DNA of 64,000 nt from assembly GCF_003852525.1 (NCBI RefSeq), contig NZ_QAJL01000005.1:346853-410852 (forward strand), written 5' to 3'. Below the pieces are notes generated by a model that saw only the letters and a list, made by a program, of their open reading frames with translations, was not told the DNA's origin and did no database searches. This DNA is from Pedobacter sp. KBW06 (lineage in GTDB: Bacteria; Bacteroidota; Bacteroidia; Sphingobacteriales; Sphingobacteriaceae). This document shows positions 35,631 to 43,700 of the stretch, in pieces (position 1 is the stretch's first letter; every line of letters starts with the position of its first letter). The position numbers were made by a program, and so were the translations under genes.

Positions 35631-36588
35631 TAACTGTTTTTTTTATCGTCTTTTTCTTGGGAACGGTCGCTTTTGGCGGGGCAGGTATGGATACCTCCGG
35701 AACAGTGGTTGTCTGCACCTGATCAGTTACCGGATCTCCGGCTTCATCTTCTCTTTTAAAATAAGCGTCATGGTCAGGAATATTCAATTTTGACTTAAAG
35801 TTTTCCGTCGATTTCAGCTGGTGATAGCTATGGCGGTCACCGGTACTATCGGGTAAAGACAAGGAATCGGGTACTCCTGCATTTAAAAAATAGCGGTCAA
35901 ATTCTTTGAGGTTGATCTCTTTGGACAATTCTTTTTTTACTCCAAAATAGCTTTCTCCGTTACCTTCTTCCGCTAAAAACAGACTGTCGTTTTTTAACAC
36001 GGCCTGAAAGTTAACCGGAGGCACTTCTGCCTGAGGATTATAATACGAGATAAAATCGTTCCAGCTGGCAGCGGGTACAAAGGTGTAAACCACATTGTTG
36101 TCTTCTTCTGAGGGGCCGTAAACGCCTTTAGAAAGGAAGAATTTATTTACGGGTCTGGAAGTTATGTTCAGGGAATTGCTCCTGCTAAAAGTCGACTGAT
36201 CCCTGAGGTGTAAAAGCTGGAAGGCATTTGCATCAAAAGCATCCTCAAAGCTCAGCGCAACCGAAGTATTTTCCGCATAACCTTTAAAGGTGAAAAGTTT
36301 CCCTTTTTCTGCTTTGTCGTTGTGCCTGCCGAAGATCAGAAAAGGCTCGGAGACTGCTTTTTCCTCTTTTAAACTCAGCTTCCCTCCCGCTTCCGTCCAC
36401 TTTCCTACGATCATGCGGTCTACAGAGCCATAGCTCAGGGAAAACAAAAAACGGCCATCCGGCAAAATCATGATTTCCTGTGCAATCTCCATCTTAGAGC
36501 CGTTATAACGACCCGGAAATGCACTTTTTTGTGCATGAACTGCGAGATTAAACAACAGTACTCCTGCTAATACACTGATTCTTTTCAT
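35614..36588 (-). CDS. Secreted protein of unknown function with basic tail
   Basis: This 324-residue protein has a signal peptide (about residues 1-19, ending AVHAQ) and a lysine-rich tail (PKKKTIKKTVKKKAL). The N-terminal half, for instance GRYNGSKMEIAQEIMILPDGRF and WTEAGGKLSLKE, reads like a beta-rich extracytoplasmic domain with repeated short strands. I do not recognise the family. Its ATG overlaps the stop of the upstream secreted chorismate mutase gene (ATGA), so the two are translated together. Its end shares the terminator with the MATE gene. Confidence 0.7.
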   Translation of the reverse strand: MKRISVLAGVLLFNLAVHAQKSAFPGRYNGSKMEIAQEIMILPDGRFLFSLSYGSVDRMIVGKWTEAGGKLSLKEEKAVSEPFLIFGRHNDKAEKGKLFTFKGYAENTSVALSFEDAFDANAFQLLHLRDQSTFSRSNSLNITSRPVNKFFLSKGVYGPSEEDNNVVYTFVPAASWNDFISYYNPQAEVPPVNFQAVLKNDSLFLAEEGNGESYFGVKKELSKEINLKEFDRYFLNAGVPDSLSLPDSTGDRHSYHQLKSTENFKSKLNIPDHDAYFKREDEAGDPVTDQVQTTTVPEVSIPAPPKATVPKKKTIKKTVKKKAL

Positions 36589-36950
36589 GGTGTTTCCTCT
36601 TTTTTTACTGCACGTTCAATTCTTAAACTCTCTTCATGAATGGCGTTCATCACTTTGGTGATCAGTTTTGCGGAAAGGCCTCCCTCTGCTCCCATTTTGA
36701 TGTTCTTTTCCAGGATTTGTTTGAACCGCCCTTTCTGAAGTGCAGGGATGTTATTTTTCATTTTATAAATGCCCACCTCTTTTACCACCCGCTCCCGCTC
36801 CGCTAAAACCGCTATCAATTTCTGATCCAGAGAATCGATCTTTTTCCGGTGGAAGGCTAAGGTCGGATCATTGCTTTGCGCATAAGAAATTCCGGAAAAC
36901 AACAGGCAGATGGCCAGGGTAATGCCGATGGAACAAATTGATTTTATCAT
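36585..36950 (-). CDS. Exported AroQ-class chorismate mutase
   Basis: This protein of about 121 residues has a signal peptide (MIKSICSIGITLAICLLF, cleavage after ISYAQ) and a helical chorismate mutase type II domain. Residues matching the AroQ fold active site are visible in FHRKKIDSLDQKL (Arg), LAERERVVKEVGIYKMK (Arg and Lys) and LQKGRFKQIL (Arg). The usual C-terminal Gln is replaced by a Glu-rich EESLRIE. The frame is open up to a TTG at 36974, but the ATG at 36950 gives a normal signal peptide. Chorismate mutase converts chorismate to prephenate, normally in the cytoplasm; an exported form is unusual. It is coupled to the secreted protein gene downstream. Confidence 0.8.
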   Translation of the reverse strand: MIKSICSIGITLAICLLFSGISYAQSNDPTLAFHRKKIDSLDQKLIAVLAERERVVKEVGIYKMKNNIPALQKGRFKQILEKNIKMGAEGGLSAKLITKVMNAIHEESLRIERAVKKEETP

Positions 36951-36974
36951 AAAAACAGGCAGATTAAAAAGCAA

Positions 36975-37162
36975 TGATAAGGGACAATCGGGGCATTATC
37001 AAAGAAATGCGGGAGAATCTTTCTAAATAATTTTGTTTATTCAGAAAGTTAATATAATATTGCCTACTAATTCTATAGACATTAATTGTAGCGTGTTAAC
37101 AGACGCCACAGCTAACCTATAAACTTCCTGAGCTAAAACAAATTTTCAAAAGAACAACAACA
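36975..37162. other. Divergent intergenic region upstream of TauE/SafE gene
   Basis: The gap carries the promoters of the chorismate mutase unit and of the TauE-like gene. A small GCGT/ACGC hairpin is present near 37090-37106; its meaning is unclear. I do not recognise a known riboswitch. Confidence 0.3.
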
Positions 37163-38104
37163 ATGAGTTTAAAAGACAACGATATTGGCCTGACCTTATC
37201 GCAAAGCAGATCTCAGGAAAAAAAGTGGAAACGCATCGCTTACTTCTGCCTCTTCCTTCTTGCGGCTTTATTTATCGGATTTGCCATCAGCACCTACCTC
37301 AGTTATGAAACTGTAGTGGCTTTCGGAAAAGAGGTCTATGCAGAGATGGACGAAAAGTTCCTTTGGATGCTCCTGGTTGGTTTTCTTGCTCAGATGGTAG
37401 ATGGCGCTCTTGGAATGGGCTATGGTGTGGTATCTACCACTTTGCTGTTATCCGGAGGTCTAAACCCTGCCGTTATCTCGGGCAGTATCCATACCGCAGA
37501 AATGTTCTCCAGTGGTGCATCCGGTTTTAGTCATTATCGTTTCGGGAATGTAAATAAAAAACTATTCAAGACCCTGCTGATTCCCGGCGTATTGGGGGCA
37601 ATTGCAGGGGCATTGTTGCTGGGTTATGCCGGCGAAGCTTTTTCTCAGTACATCAGACCTGTGATCTCTATATATACCCTTGCACTGGGCATTCGAATTT
37701 TAAGCAATGCCTTTAAGGAAAAACCAAAGCCTCAAAAAGTAAAACGTGCAGGCTGGCTGGCCGGTGCGGGAGGTTTTCTGGACTCCTTTGGTGGTGGCGG
37801 CTGGGGCCCTTTGGTAACCTCTACGCTGATTTCTAAAGGACGGACACCCAAGTATGTGATCGGCTCGGTGAGCTTAACGGAATTTTTTGTCACCATGGCG
37901 AGTGCGATTACCTTTTTCTTTATTCTCGGTGTGAGTCACTGGCAATCTATATTGGGCTTAATCATCGGTGGTGTTGTTGCTGCGCCCATCGCTGCCCGTC
38001 TGGTTGGAAAGCTTCCGATTAAGAAAATGTTTATCGGTGTTGCTGTGATTGTCATACTATCCAGCCTGAGAATTATTTGGAATTCAATAGACAAGTTAAT
38101 TTAA
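37163..38104 (+). CDS. TauE/SafE-family permease
   Basis: This 313-residue inner-membrane protein has about eight helices and the duplicated TauE/SafE pattern. LAQMVDGALGMGYGVVSTTLLL and SGSIHTAEMFSSGASGFSHYRFGN belong to the first half; GGFLDSFGGGGWGPLVTSTL and VGSVSLTEFFVTMAS-like text to the second. The family exports sulfite, taurine-derived or other organic anions. No sulfur metabolism genes are adjacent, so the substrate is open. The protein has a soluble N-terminal stretch of 20 residues and a helix (about 24-46) before the conserved part. A hairpin terminator follows. Confidence 0.85.
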   Translation: MSLKDNDIGLTLSQSRSQEKKWKRIAYFCLFLLAALFIGFAISTYLSYETVVAFGKEVYAEMDEKFLWMLLVGFLAQMVDGALGMGYGVVSTTLLLSGGLNPAVISGSIHTAEMFSSGASGFSHYRFGNVNKKLFKTLLIPGVLGAIAGALLLGYAGEAFSQYIRPVISIYTLALGIRILSNAFKEKPKPQKVKRAGWLAGAGGFLDSFGGGGWGPLVTSTLISKGRTPKYVIGSVSLTEFFVTMASAITFFFILGVSHWQSILGLIIGGVVAAPIAARLVGKLPIKKMFIGVAVIVILSSLRIIWNSIDKLI

Positions 38105-38115
38105 AAAGACATAGG

Positions 38116-38160
38116 ATTGCCTTAAGTAATCAGAATCTGCATTATTTAAGGCAAATATTT
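38116..38160 (+). terminator. Terminator of the TauE/SafE gene
   Basis: ATTGCCTTAAGTAAT (38116-38130) pairs with 38141-38155 including one G-T pair, and a T-rich tail follows. Confidence 0.75.
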
Positions 38161-38276
38161 TATTTATATTTAAATATTTCTAGATAAAATAGCGAATGGT
38201 GCCTTTTGCAAAATATGGAAATAAAATCTGTGAATAACTCATTTTCAAAAGATTAGCGATTTGTCAAATAAAAGAA

Positions 38277-38284
38277 TAAATTTG
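38277..38284 (+). promoter_or_regulatory. TAnnTTTG -7 element of the sensor kinase gene
   Basis: TAAATTTG matches the -7 consensus and lies 14 bases before the kinase ATG at 38298. Confidence 0.45.
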
Positions 38285-38297
38285 CTAGCAGTATCCA

Positions 38298-39710
38298 ATG
38301 GCAAAGACTCTCCTCTCCTTTTTTTACAGTTTTAAAACACCCGCTCTTGAACAGATGATCATTGAAGACGAGGTTAGAACCGCTAATCTCAGCAGGGGAA
38401 TCTTAATTACCGGATTATTTATTCCCATTGCCATTATCATCCATTTATATTTCAGCTACGGAAATTTCAGCATTAAACCAGTATCGACGGGCCCCATCAA
38501 TGGCTTCTTTCTCGTTAACGTTTATATGGGACTGGCCAGCCTGGTATTGTTCCTTAGCGGGATATGGTTAAAACATACCAAGAAAGAACATCAGCTTTTA
38601 ACGATCCTGTACCCTCACCTGGTATTTTTTATTTTTGCCAGCGGCGGCGCACTTTGCTCGGTGTATGATCAGGCCTTAGACAAAACCATCATCACCTTTT
38701 TACTCGCCTGCCTTTTAAATGCAGCGACTTTACTGATCCGTCCTGTATACCTCTTCTTTTACCTGCTGGGCATTTATATTTGTTTTTGTTACGGTGTATT
38801 CCTCACCCAGCCAGACCAAAATGAAATCGTGCTCACCGCAATAGACGGACTTTGTGTGATTGCAGTCGCTTATGCCATTGGCTATATCTTCTGGAACAAC
38901 AGCATGACGCGTTTCAGACAGGACCGCCTGATCAAATCCCAAAAACTGGTATTGGCGCATCAATATGAAAAACTCTCTAAATCAAACCTGAAACTGGAAG
39001 AGTCCAATGCAAGTAAAGACCAGTTCTTTTCGATTCTTGCGCATGACCTCAGGGGGCCGCTTAATTCGGCAATCGCGTTGACCAAATTCCTGGAAGAAGG
39101 CCTGTTTGAGGCCGATCTGGAAGAGCGTCAGCAGATGTACTCTTTATTGCAGAACAGCCTCAACAACAGCTCTAAATTGCTGGAAAACGTTTTGTTATGG
39201 TCTACCAATCAGGCAGGCGTGCTGAATTTCAAGCCCATGCTGCTCAATGTACATGATACGGTGCAAACGAGTGTTGATGTATTAAAAATCGTGGCGGCCC
39301 ATAAGCACATCGAAATCATCAATCTTATTCCAAAACACCTGACGATCTCTGCCGATGCTGATATGATCCATACCGTATTCCGGAACCTCTTGTCCAATGC
39401 GATCAAGTTTACCCCGAATTTTGGAAGCGTGGAAGTTCATTCAGAGCTCCTGGTTAATGAGCGTAATGGCGAGGAATCTGTCCGCGTTTCTGTGATTGAT
39501 TATGGCGTGGGCATGAGTCATAAAACCCTGACTAATCTTTTCCGCATTGAAAAAAAGATGATCGGTTTGGGAACAAACAATGAGACAGGTACCGGTTTAG
39601 GTCTCGTTTTGTGCAAAGATTTCATTGAAAAGCACGAAGGAAGTATTATTGTTGAAAGTAAGGAGAATGAAGGAAGTAAATTTATTATAACTTTACCCGG
39701 CCGAAACTAA
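38298..39710 (+). CDS. Membrane-bound sensor histidine kinase (HisKA type)
   Basis: This 470-residue sensor kinase has six hydrophobic helices in residues 30-205 (a 7TM-like input region with no large periplasmic domain), a coiled-coil linker around 220-245, and a HisKA-HATPase core. The H-box is ILAHDLRGPLN with phospho-acceptor His249, the N-box is NLLSNAIKFTPN, and the ATP-lid motifs are DYGVGMS and TGTGLGLVLC. It should autophosphorylate in response to an unknown signal and pass the phosphate to a response regulator. No regulator gene lies nearby. It is followed 11 bases later by a LytS-like kinase gene, so three kinases probably share one transcript. Confidence 0.92.
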   Translation: MAKTLLSFFYSFKTPALEQMIIEDEVRTANLSRGILITGLFIPIAIIIHLYFSYGNFSIKPVSTGPINGFFLVNVYMGLASLVLFLSGIWLKHTKKEHQLLTILYPHLVFFIFASGGALCSVYDQALDKTIITFLLACLLNAATLLIRPVYLFFYLLGIYICFCYGVFLTQPDQNEIVLTAIDGLCVIAVAYAIGYIFWNNSMTRFRQDRLIKSQKLVLAHQYEKLSKSNLKLEESNASKDQFFSILAHDLRGPLNSAIALTKFLEEGLFEADLEERQQMYSLLQNSLNNSSKLLENVLLWSTNQAGVLNFKPMLLNVHDTVQTSVDVLKIVAAHKHIEIINLIPKHLTISADADMIHTVFRNLLSNAIKFTPNFGSVEVHSELLVNERNGEESVRVSVIDYGVGMSHKTLTNLFRIEKKMIGLGTNNETGTGLGLVLCKDFIEKHEGSIIVESKENEGSKFIITLPGRN

Positions 39711-39721
39711 TCCGATACTAG

Positions 39722-40810
39722 ATGACCCCTGCTTTTAAGCAACAGTTTTCTCAAATATTTTCTAATTACAAGTGGATATTTCATTTGCTATTCTGGGGGC
39801 TTTTCTTTGCCCTCAACTATTACAGGATGGTTCAGGGAGAAATTTTTAACAATCCGCTGTTTCCTGATCCCTATGCCCAGTTTACGCTCGCTATTTTTAT
39901 GTTTACGGTATTGTTTCAATCTTATACGATGCTGTTTTGGGTATTTCCCCAATATCAAAAAAAACCTAAATATATTTTTTGGGCCCGCCTTTTTATCGCG
40001 CTCCTGATTGGTTTTATGGCCTATATCCTGCTGACAAAATTGCTGATCAGCAATATCCCGGTCATGAGTTCCAGACCTGAATTTGAGATTTTGGTACACA
40101 TGAAGAGAAAAGCAATGATGTACATTTTTTTCTCTACCGCATTCATCGCTTTTTATTACTTTGTTGACATTTACGGCCATCAGGAAGAAATCCGGCGACT
40201 GGAGCAATACAAAACCCAGAAAATTGCATTGGAGGGCAGCTTTTTAAAATCACAGATCAACCCGCACTTCTTATTCAATACCATGAATAACATTTATGCG
40301 CTGAGCTTAAAGAAATCCCCGCAAACCCCGGTCATCATTGAGCGCCTGGAATCGCTGCTGCATTATATGTTATATGAGTGTAAATCGGACCTGGTACCGC
40401 TTGAAAATGAATTCACCTTCACCAACAGCTATATTGCACTGGAAAAATTACGACATAAAGAAGAACAGTGTAAGATCAGTATAGACATTAAGGGGGATGC
40501 TTCCAGTCATCAGATTGCCCCATTATTATTGATCAATTTTCTGGAAAATGCCTTTAAGCATGGTACAAAAACCAGCTTTGGCAAGTCATGGATCAATATG
40601 GAAATAGAAATCTCTAAAAAGGAATTTCATTTCAACCTGCAAAACAGCAAACCAACCAAGCCTGTAAATCAGGTGTTTTCAGAGTACCGTGGCGGAATTG
40701 GCCTGAAGAACGTAAAAAGACGTTTAGAGATTTTGTACCCAAGACGCCACCAACTCCGCATTAACAATCAACCAGACCATTTTGAGATCGATTTAATCCT
40801 TAATTTTTAA
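39722..40810 (+). CDS. LytS/YehU-type sensor histidine kinase
   Basis: This 362-residue kinase belongs to the His_kinase (LytS-like) family that pairs with LytTR response regulators. Four membrane helices span about residues 17-160, followed by a linker. The phospho-acceptor His182 lies in QINPHFLFNTMNNIYAL, and the N-box is LLINFLENAFKHGTK; GGIGLKNVKRRLEILYP is the G-box. All catalytic parts look intact. It is the second of three kinase genes with very short gaps (11 and 2 bases). No LytTR regulator is in the window, so its partner must be elsewhere. Confidence 0.9.
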   Translation: MTPAFKQQFSQIFSNYKWIFHLLFWGLFFALNYYRMVQGEIFNNPLFPDPYAQFTLAIFMFTVLFQSYTMLFWVFPQYQKKPKYIFWARLFIALLIGFMAYILLTKLLISNIPVMSSRPEFEILVHMKRKAMMYIFFSTAFIAFYYFVDIYGHQEEIRRLEQYKTQKIALEGSFLKSQINPHFLFNTMNNIYALSLKKSPQTPVIIERLESLLHYMLYECKSDLVPLENEFTFTNSYIALEKLRHKEEQCKISIDIKGDASSHQIAPLLLINFLENAFKHGTKTSFGKSWINMEIEISKKEFHFNLQNSKPTKPVNQVFSEYRGGIGLKNVKRRLEILYPRRHQLRINNQPDHFEIDLILNF

Positions 40811-40812
40811 AG

Positions 40813-41868
40813 ATGAGTAACTTTGTACAGTTAGAGATTGATGAGCGGAACAAATGGATTTATTTCAATAAATACAGGTGGGTGGCCCATGTCGTCTACT
40901 GGATCTTTGTATTGATGGTCAGCACCGTACTGCCTGCTAAGGGGCCGATTACTTTTTCGCTGATTCTTAACCACTTTTTCCTGGCAAATGTAATGATTGC
41001 CAGTTTCTTTTACCTTTACTGCCTGGTTCTTATTCCCTATTTCTTTAAGCGGAATAAATACCTGCAGTTCTGGTTGCTTGTCATATTCGGCTACCTCGTT
41101 ATAACCGCGATAGATGTTTTTTTCGGCAGGGCCTTTGTTCATATGAAAGATCCGGTAGTGGTAGAAAAAGACCATGGTTTTTTTCTGAATTATATCGAGA
41201 ATTTATATGGCTTCCTTTACAATTTTCTGTTTTTTGCGATCATGCTCTTTTTCATGGAAAAGAACGAGGAAAACAGCACCCTAATGGAGCTGGAAAAGGA
41301 AAAGAAAGAAATTGAACAAGTTAAACTGGACTTTTTGAAGACCAATATCAGTCCGGATTTCATCCTCAGGTCATTGCATCAGCTGAAAGAATCGGCGAAA
41401 ATACCTGAAGAAAGTACGCCGGAAGCGATTCTTACTTTTTCTGATCTACTGAGGTACCGCCTTTACAGAGGGCGGCAGACCCAAACACCTTTAAAAGAAG
41501 AATTGGCTGCTTTCTCTTCCTTTATTCATTTTATAGGTTTTGATCAGCAATTAAAGGTAGTGTTTAACGTCCAGGGAGATGCCGAGAACAAAAAGCTCGC
41601 CCCTCTTGCGCTGATCAACCTCCTGGAGCCTTTTTGTAAAATTCCTAATCCTGAACCGGTATTTCTGGAAATCATACTGCTGATTGAAGCGGATGAATTG
41701 CTGATGGAGATGAACTATGCGGATAATGCGGCACCTCAGCTGATCCGTGATCTTGAAGCCTACAAAGAGAATTATGTACAATTGTATGGTGATTCGGTTA
41801 AATTCGAATTTGACAGTACTCAAAATGGTGTATTTAACATCAGGCTTTCCCTGCCACTCGTACCATAA
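40813..41868 (+). CDS. Degenerate LytS-like kinase (pseudokinase)
   Basis: This 351-residue protein has the same layout as the kinase upstream: four membrane helices (about residues 20-150), a linker and a His_kinase-like domain. The key residues are lost. The segment LKTNISPDFILRSLHQL replaces the QINPHFLFN motif, so the phospho-acceptor histidine is Asp182 at exactly the same position number as His182 in its neighbour. The N-box reads LALINLLEPFCKIPNP instead of the LLENAFKHG type, and no G-box is seen. The frame is intact over the whole length, so it is maintained as a protein. It probably forms a heterodimer with the intact kinase, 2 bases upstream. It is not a kinase in its own right. 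Confidence 0.83.
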   Translation: MSNFVQLEIDERNKWIYFNKYRWVAHVVYWIFVLMVSTVLPAKGPITFSLILNHFFLANVMIASFFYLYCLVLIPYFFKRNKYLQFWLLVIFGYLVITAIDVFFGRAFVHMKDPVVVEKDHGFFLNYIENLYGFLYNFLFFAIMLFFMEKNEENSTLMELEKEKKEIEQVKLDFLKTNISPDFILRSLHQLKESAKIPEESTPEAILTFSDLLRYRLYRGRQTQTPLKEELAAFSSFIHFIGFDQQLKVVFNVQGDAENKKLAPLALINLLEPFCKIPNPEPVFLEIILLIEADELLMEMNYADNAAPQLIRDLEAYKENYVQLYGDSVKFEFDSTQNGVFNIRLSLPLVP

Positions 41869-42069
41869 AATTTTTTAATGTTTTTGAAATCCGGTTGAAA
41901 TGCTTTGTATATGCGTTATCCTCCTATTGACCGTCATATAACCATCAACAGGTGGTTGATAGGTCTGTTATTGGTTTCTAACACCTTTGAACGATGTTTC
42001 CAAGGTCAAGCTACAGTTTGTTCCAGGATAACACATATTAACACGATATGAAAAACATTTCGTAAATTG

Positions 42070-42099
42070 TTTTTAATCAATTAAATAATTAATTAAAAA
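42070..42099. repeat. 14-bp inverted repeat in the leader of the DUF6266 gene
   Basis: TTTTTAATCAATTA (42070-42083) pairs with TAATTAATTAAAAA (42086-42099) with one mismatch, and the two are 2 bases apart. It ends 12 bases before the ATG at 42112. Confidence 0.6.
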
Positions 42100-42111
42100 C
42101 ACAAAAAAAAG

Positions 42112-43155
42112 ATGGGAACATTAAAAAATGGGTTATTTGGCGGATTCCATGGCAGAGTCGGCAACCTGGTAGGTTATACTTTAAAAGGTAAACATGTCAT
42201 CAGAATGATTGGCAAAAGTAATAAACCGCTTACCCCGGCAAGAAAGGCAAACTGTGAAAAGATGAGAGTGGTCAATGAGATCCTTAAACCATCCCTTCAT
42301 GCAATCCGGGTAGGATTTCGTCTCGCCGTTGCGGGAACGGACAAAAACGAATACAATGAAGCTGTTTCTTACAATAAAAAGAATGCGCTTCAGGGTGAAT
42401 ATCCAAACATCAGCCTGGACTATCCCAAGGTATTATTGAGCATGGGAACACTTCCTGTGGCTGCTAATCCAATTATCAGCCAACTAGAGGAGAAAATCAC
42501 CTTTAGCTGGGATAAACCGGACATCCCGATGAGCCAGTACGACAATGACCGTGCAATGCTGGTGATTTATTTTCCTGATTTAAAAGAGACCTGTTGCCGG
42601 TTAATCGGGGCGAACAGAGTGGAGGGAAAAGATGTACTTGCTATTAATCCACAATACATAAATAAACGTATGGAAGCCTATATCTCTTTTGCTAAAGAGG
42701 ATGGCAGAGAGATCTCCAATAGTGTTTATGTAGGCTCTTTGAATTTAGACTCTAAAGCAACAATTGCAGCCGACAGTACGTCTGAGGTTAAAGATATCCC
42801 TGAATTTGTTCATTTGCTGCAGGATGAGCTGAATCAAAAAGTAAGCGGAGATTGCGGGTTAAAGCTCAGTGAACATGACGCCCGTATTGCGGAACTCAGC
42901 ATCAACTCCTCTCCTAACGAAGAAGCAAATGTTAAAGAAACGCTGTCTTCAACACTTTCTCTTTTATTTCAAAAAGCAGAGGTTAACCGGGTTATTGTAA
43001 AGCTAAGTACGCACGATAAGGAAATGATCGGGTTGTTAAAAGATCTGGGCTTTAAAAAGGAAGGTTATTTTGTTGAAAACCGCTTTGTAAATGACAGCTG
43101 GGTCAATGAATATCAGTTTGCGATTTTGAAATCGGAATGGAACAGGTTGAACTAG
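42112..43155 (+). CDS. DUF6266 protein with C-terminal GNAT-like half domain
   Basis: The N-terminal 215 residues match the DUF6266 family known from Pedobacter and relatives: MGTLKNGLFGGFHGRVGNLV is its characteristic start, followed by GYTLKGKHVIRMIGK and a series of beta-rich segments. The last 90 residues read like the C-terminal half of a GNAT acetyltransferase: ETLSSTLSLLFQKAEVNRVIVKL, then IGLLKDLGFKKEGYFVENRFVNDSWVNEYQFAILKSEW. The acetyl-CoA loop (QxxGxG/A) that should precede is not visible, so acetyl transfer is doubtful. The function of DUF6266 is unknown. The gene stands alone between the kinases and a small membrane protein. Confidence 0.75.
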   Translation: MGTLKNGLFGGFHGRVGNLVGYTLKGKHVIRMIGKSNKPLTPARKANCEKMRVVNEILKPSLHAIRVGFRLAVAGTDKNEYNEAVSYNKKNALQGEYPNISLDYPKVLLSMGTLPVAANPIISQLEEKITFSWDKPDIPMSQYDNDRAMLVIYFPDLKETCCRLIGANRVEGKDVLAINPQYINKRMEAYISFAKEDGREISNSVYVGSLNLDSKATIAADSTSEVKDIPEFVHLLQDELNQKVSGDCGLKLSEHDARIAELSINSSPNEEANVKETLSSTLSLLFQKAEVNRVIVKLSTHDKEMIGLLKDLGFKKEGYFVENRFVNDSWVNEYQFAILKSEWNRLN

Positions 43156-43362
43156 TCTTTTAGCAAAGGAATTTCGGTTGTTTTAACTGTTGTTAGCTAC
43201 CAGAAGATCTTCATGATCTACCCTGGAAGGGATTGCTGTGGATTTATATTTTTACTGACCTGGGTTCTCGATTAAGCGCAATAGGTAATCCGGTGAAAGG
43301 CATTTGCTATGAATCCAGATCCGGACTGCGCATTCCTTCAGGAAATGCTAATAATAAAAATG

Positions 43363-43370
43363 TATTTTTG
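43363..43370 (+). promoter_or_regulatory. TAnnTTTG -7 element of small membrane protein gene
   Basis: TATTTTTG matches the -7 consensus and ends 8 bases before the ATG at 43379. Confidence 0.4.
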
Positions 43371-43378
43371 ATGGAAAA

Positions 43379-43663
43379 ATGCACGCTACAGACTTGAAAA
43401 AAAACTTGATAGTTTTCGGTTTGGCCATGATTCTTTTTGCAGGAATGACGTTATTTACGGCTAAAATTGAAACACCCTTTGACGGCAACAATACATTTGG
43501 CTTTCCATTCCTCTTTTTCAAAGAATACGGGGGGAAAAGGACTTATTATCCCCCTAATGAATTTTCAATTTTGAATTTATTGCTTGATATTTTATGCTCT
43601 GTTCTAACTATATTAATAATCAGAACTGCTTTTTTGAAGATTAAATATAGGCCTCGTAAATAA
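43379..43663 (+). CDS. Small membrane protein of unknown function
   Basis: This 94-residue protein has two hydrophobic helices (about residues 11-27 and 65-85) with a roughly 35-residue loop containing PFDGNNTFGFPFLFFKEYGGK between them, and a basic C-terminus (IKYRPRK). The layout suggests both ends are in the cytoplasm. I do not recognise the family. An alternative ATG at 43371 in another frame gives only an eight-codon peptide. Its stop codon lies inside the loop of the terminator hairpin. Confidence 0.6.
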   Translation: MHATDLKKNLIVFGLAMILFAGMTLFTAKIETPFDGNNTFGFPFLFFKEYGGKRTYYPPNEFSILNLLLDILCSVLTILIIRTAFLKIKYRPRK

Positions 43664-43680
43664 CAAGGCCTATATTTAAT
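43641..43680. terminator. Terminator overlapping the end of the small membrane protein gene
   Basis: TTAAATATAGGCCT (43641-43654) pairs perfectly with 43666-43679. The stop TAA (43661-43663) is in the loop. It can serve the TPR gene on the other strand as well. Confidence 0.75.
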
Positions 43681-43700
43681 TATTTCTACCGATTTAATGG

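Noticed and set aside
43155-43378. Possible small RNA or gene remnant in the 223-base gap
   Set aside because: I found no convincing open frame, stem structure or known RNA motif, only a promoter element for the next gene.
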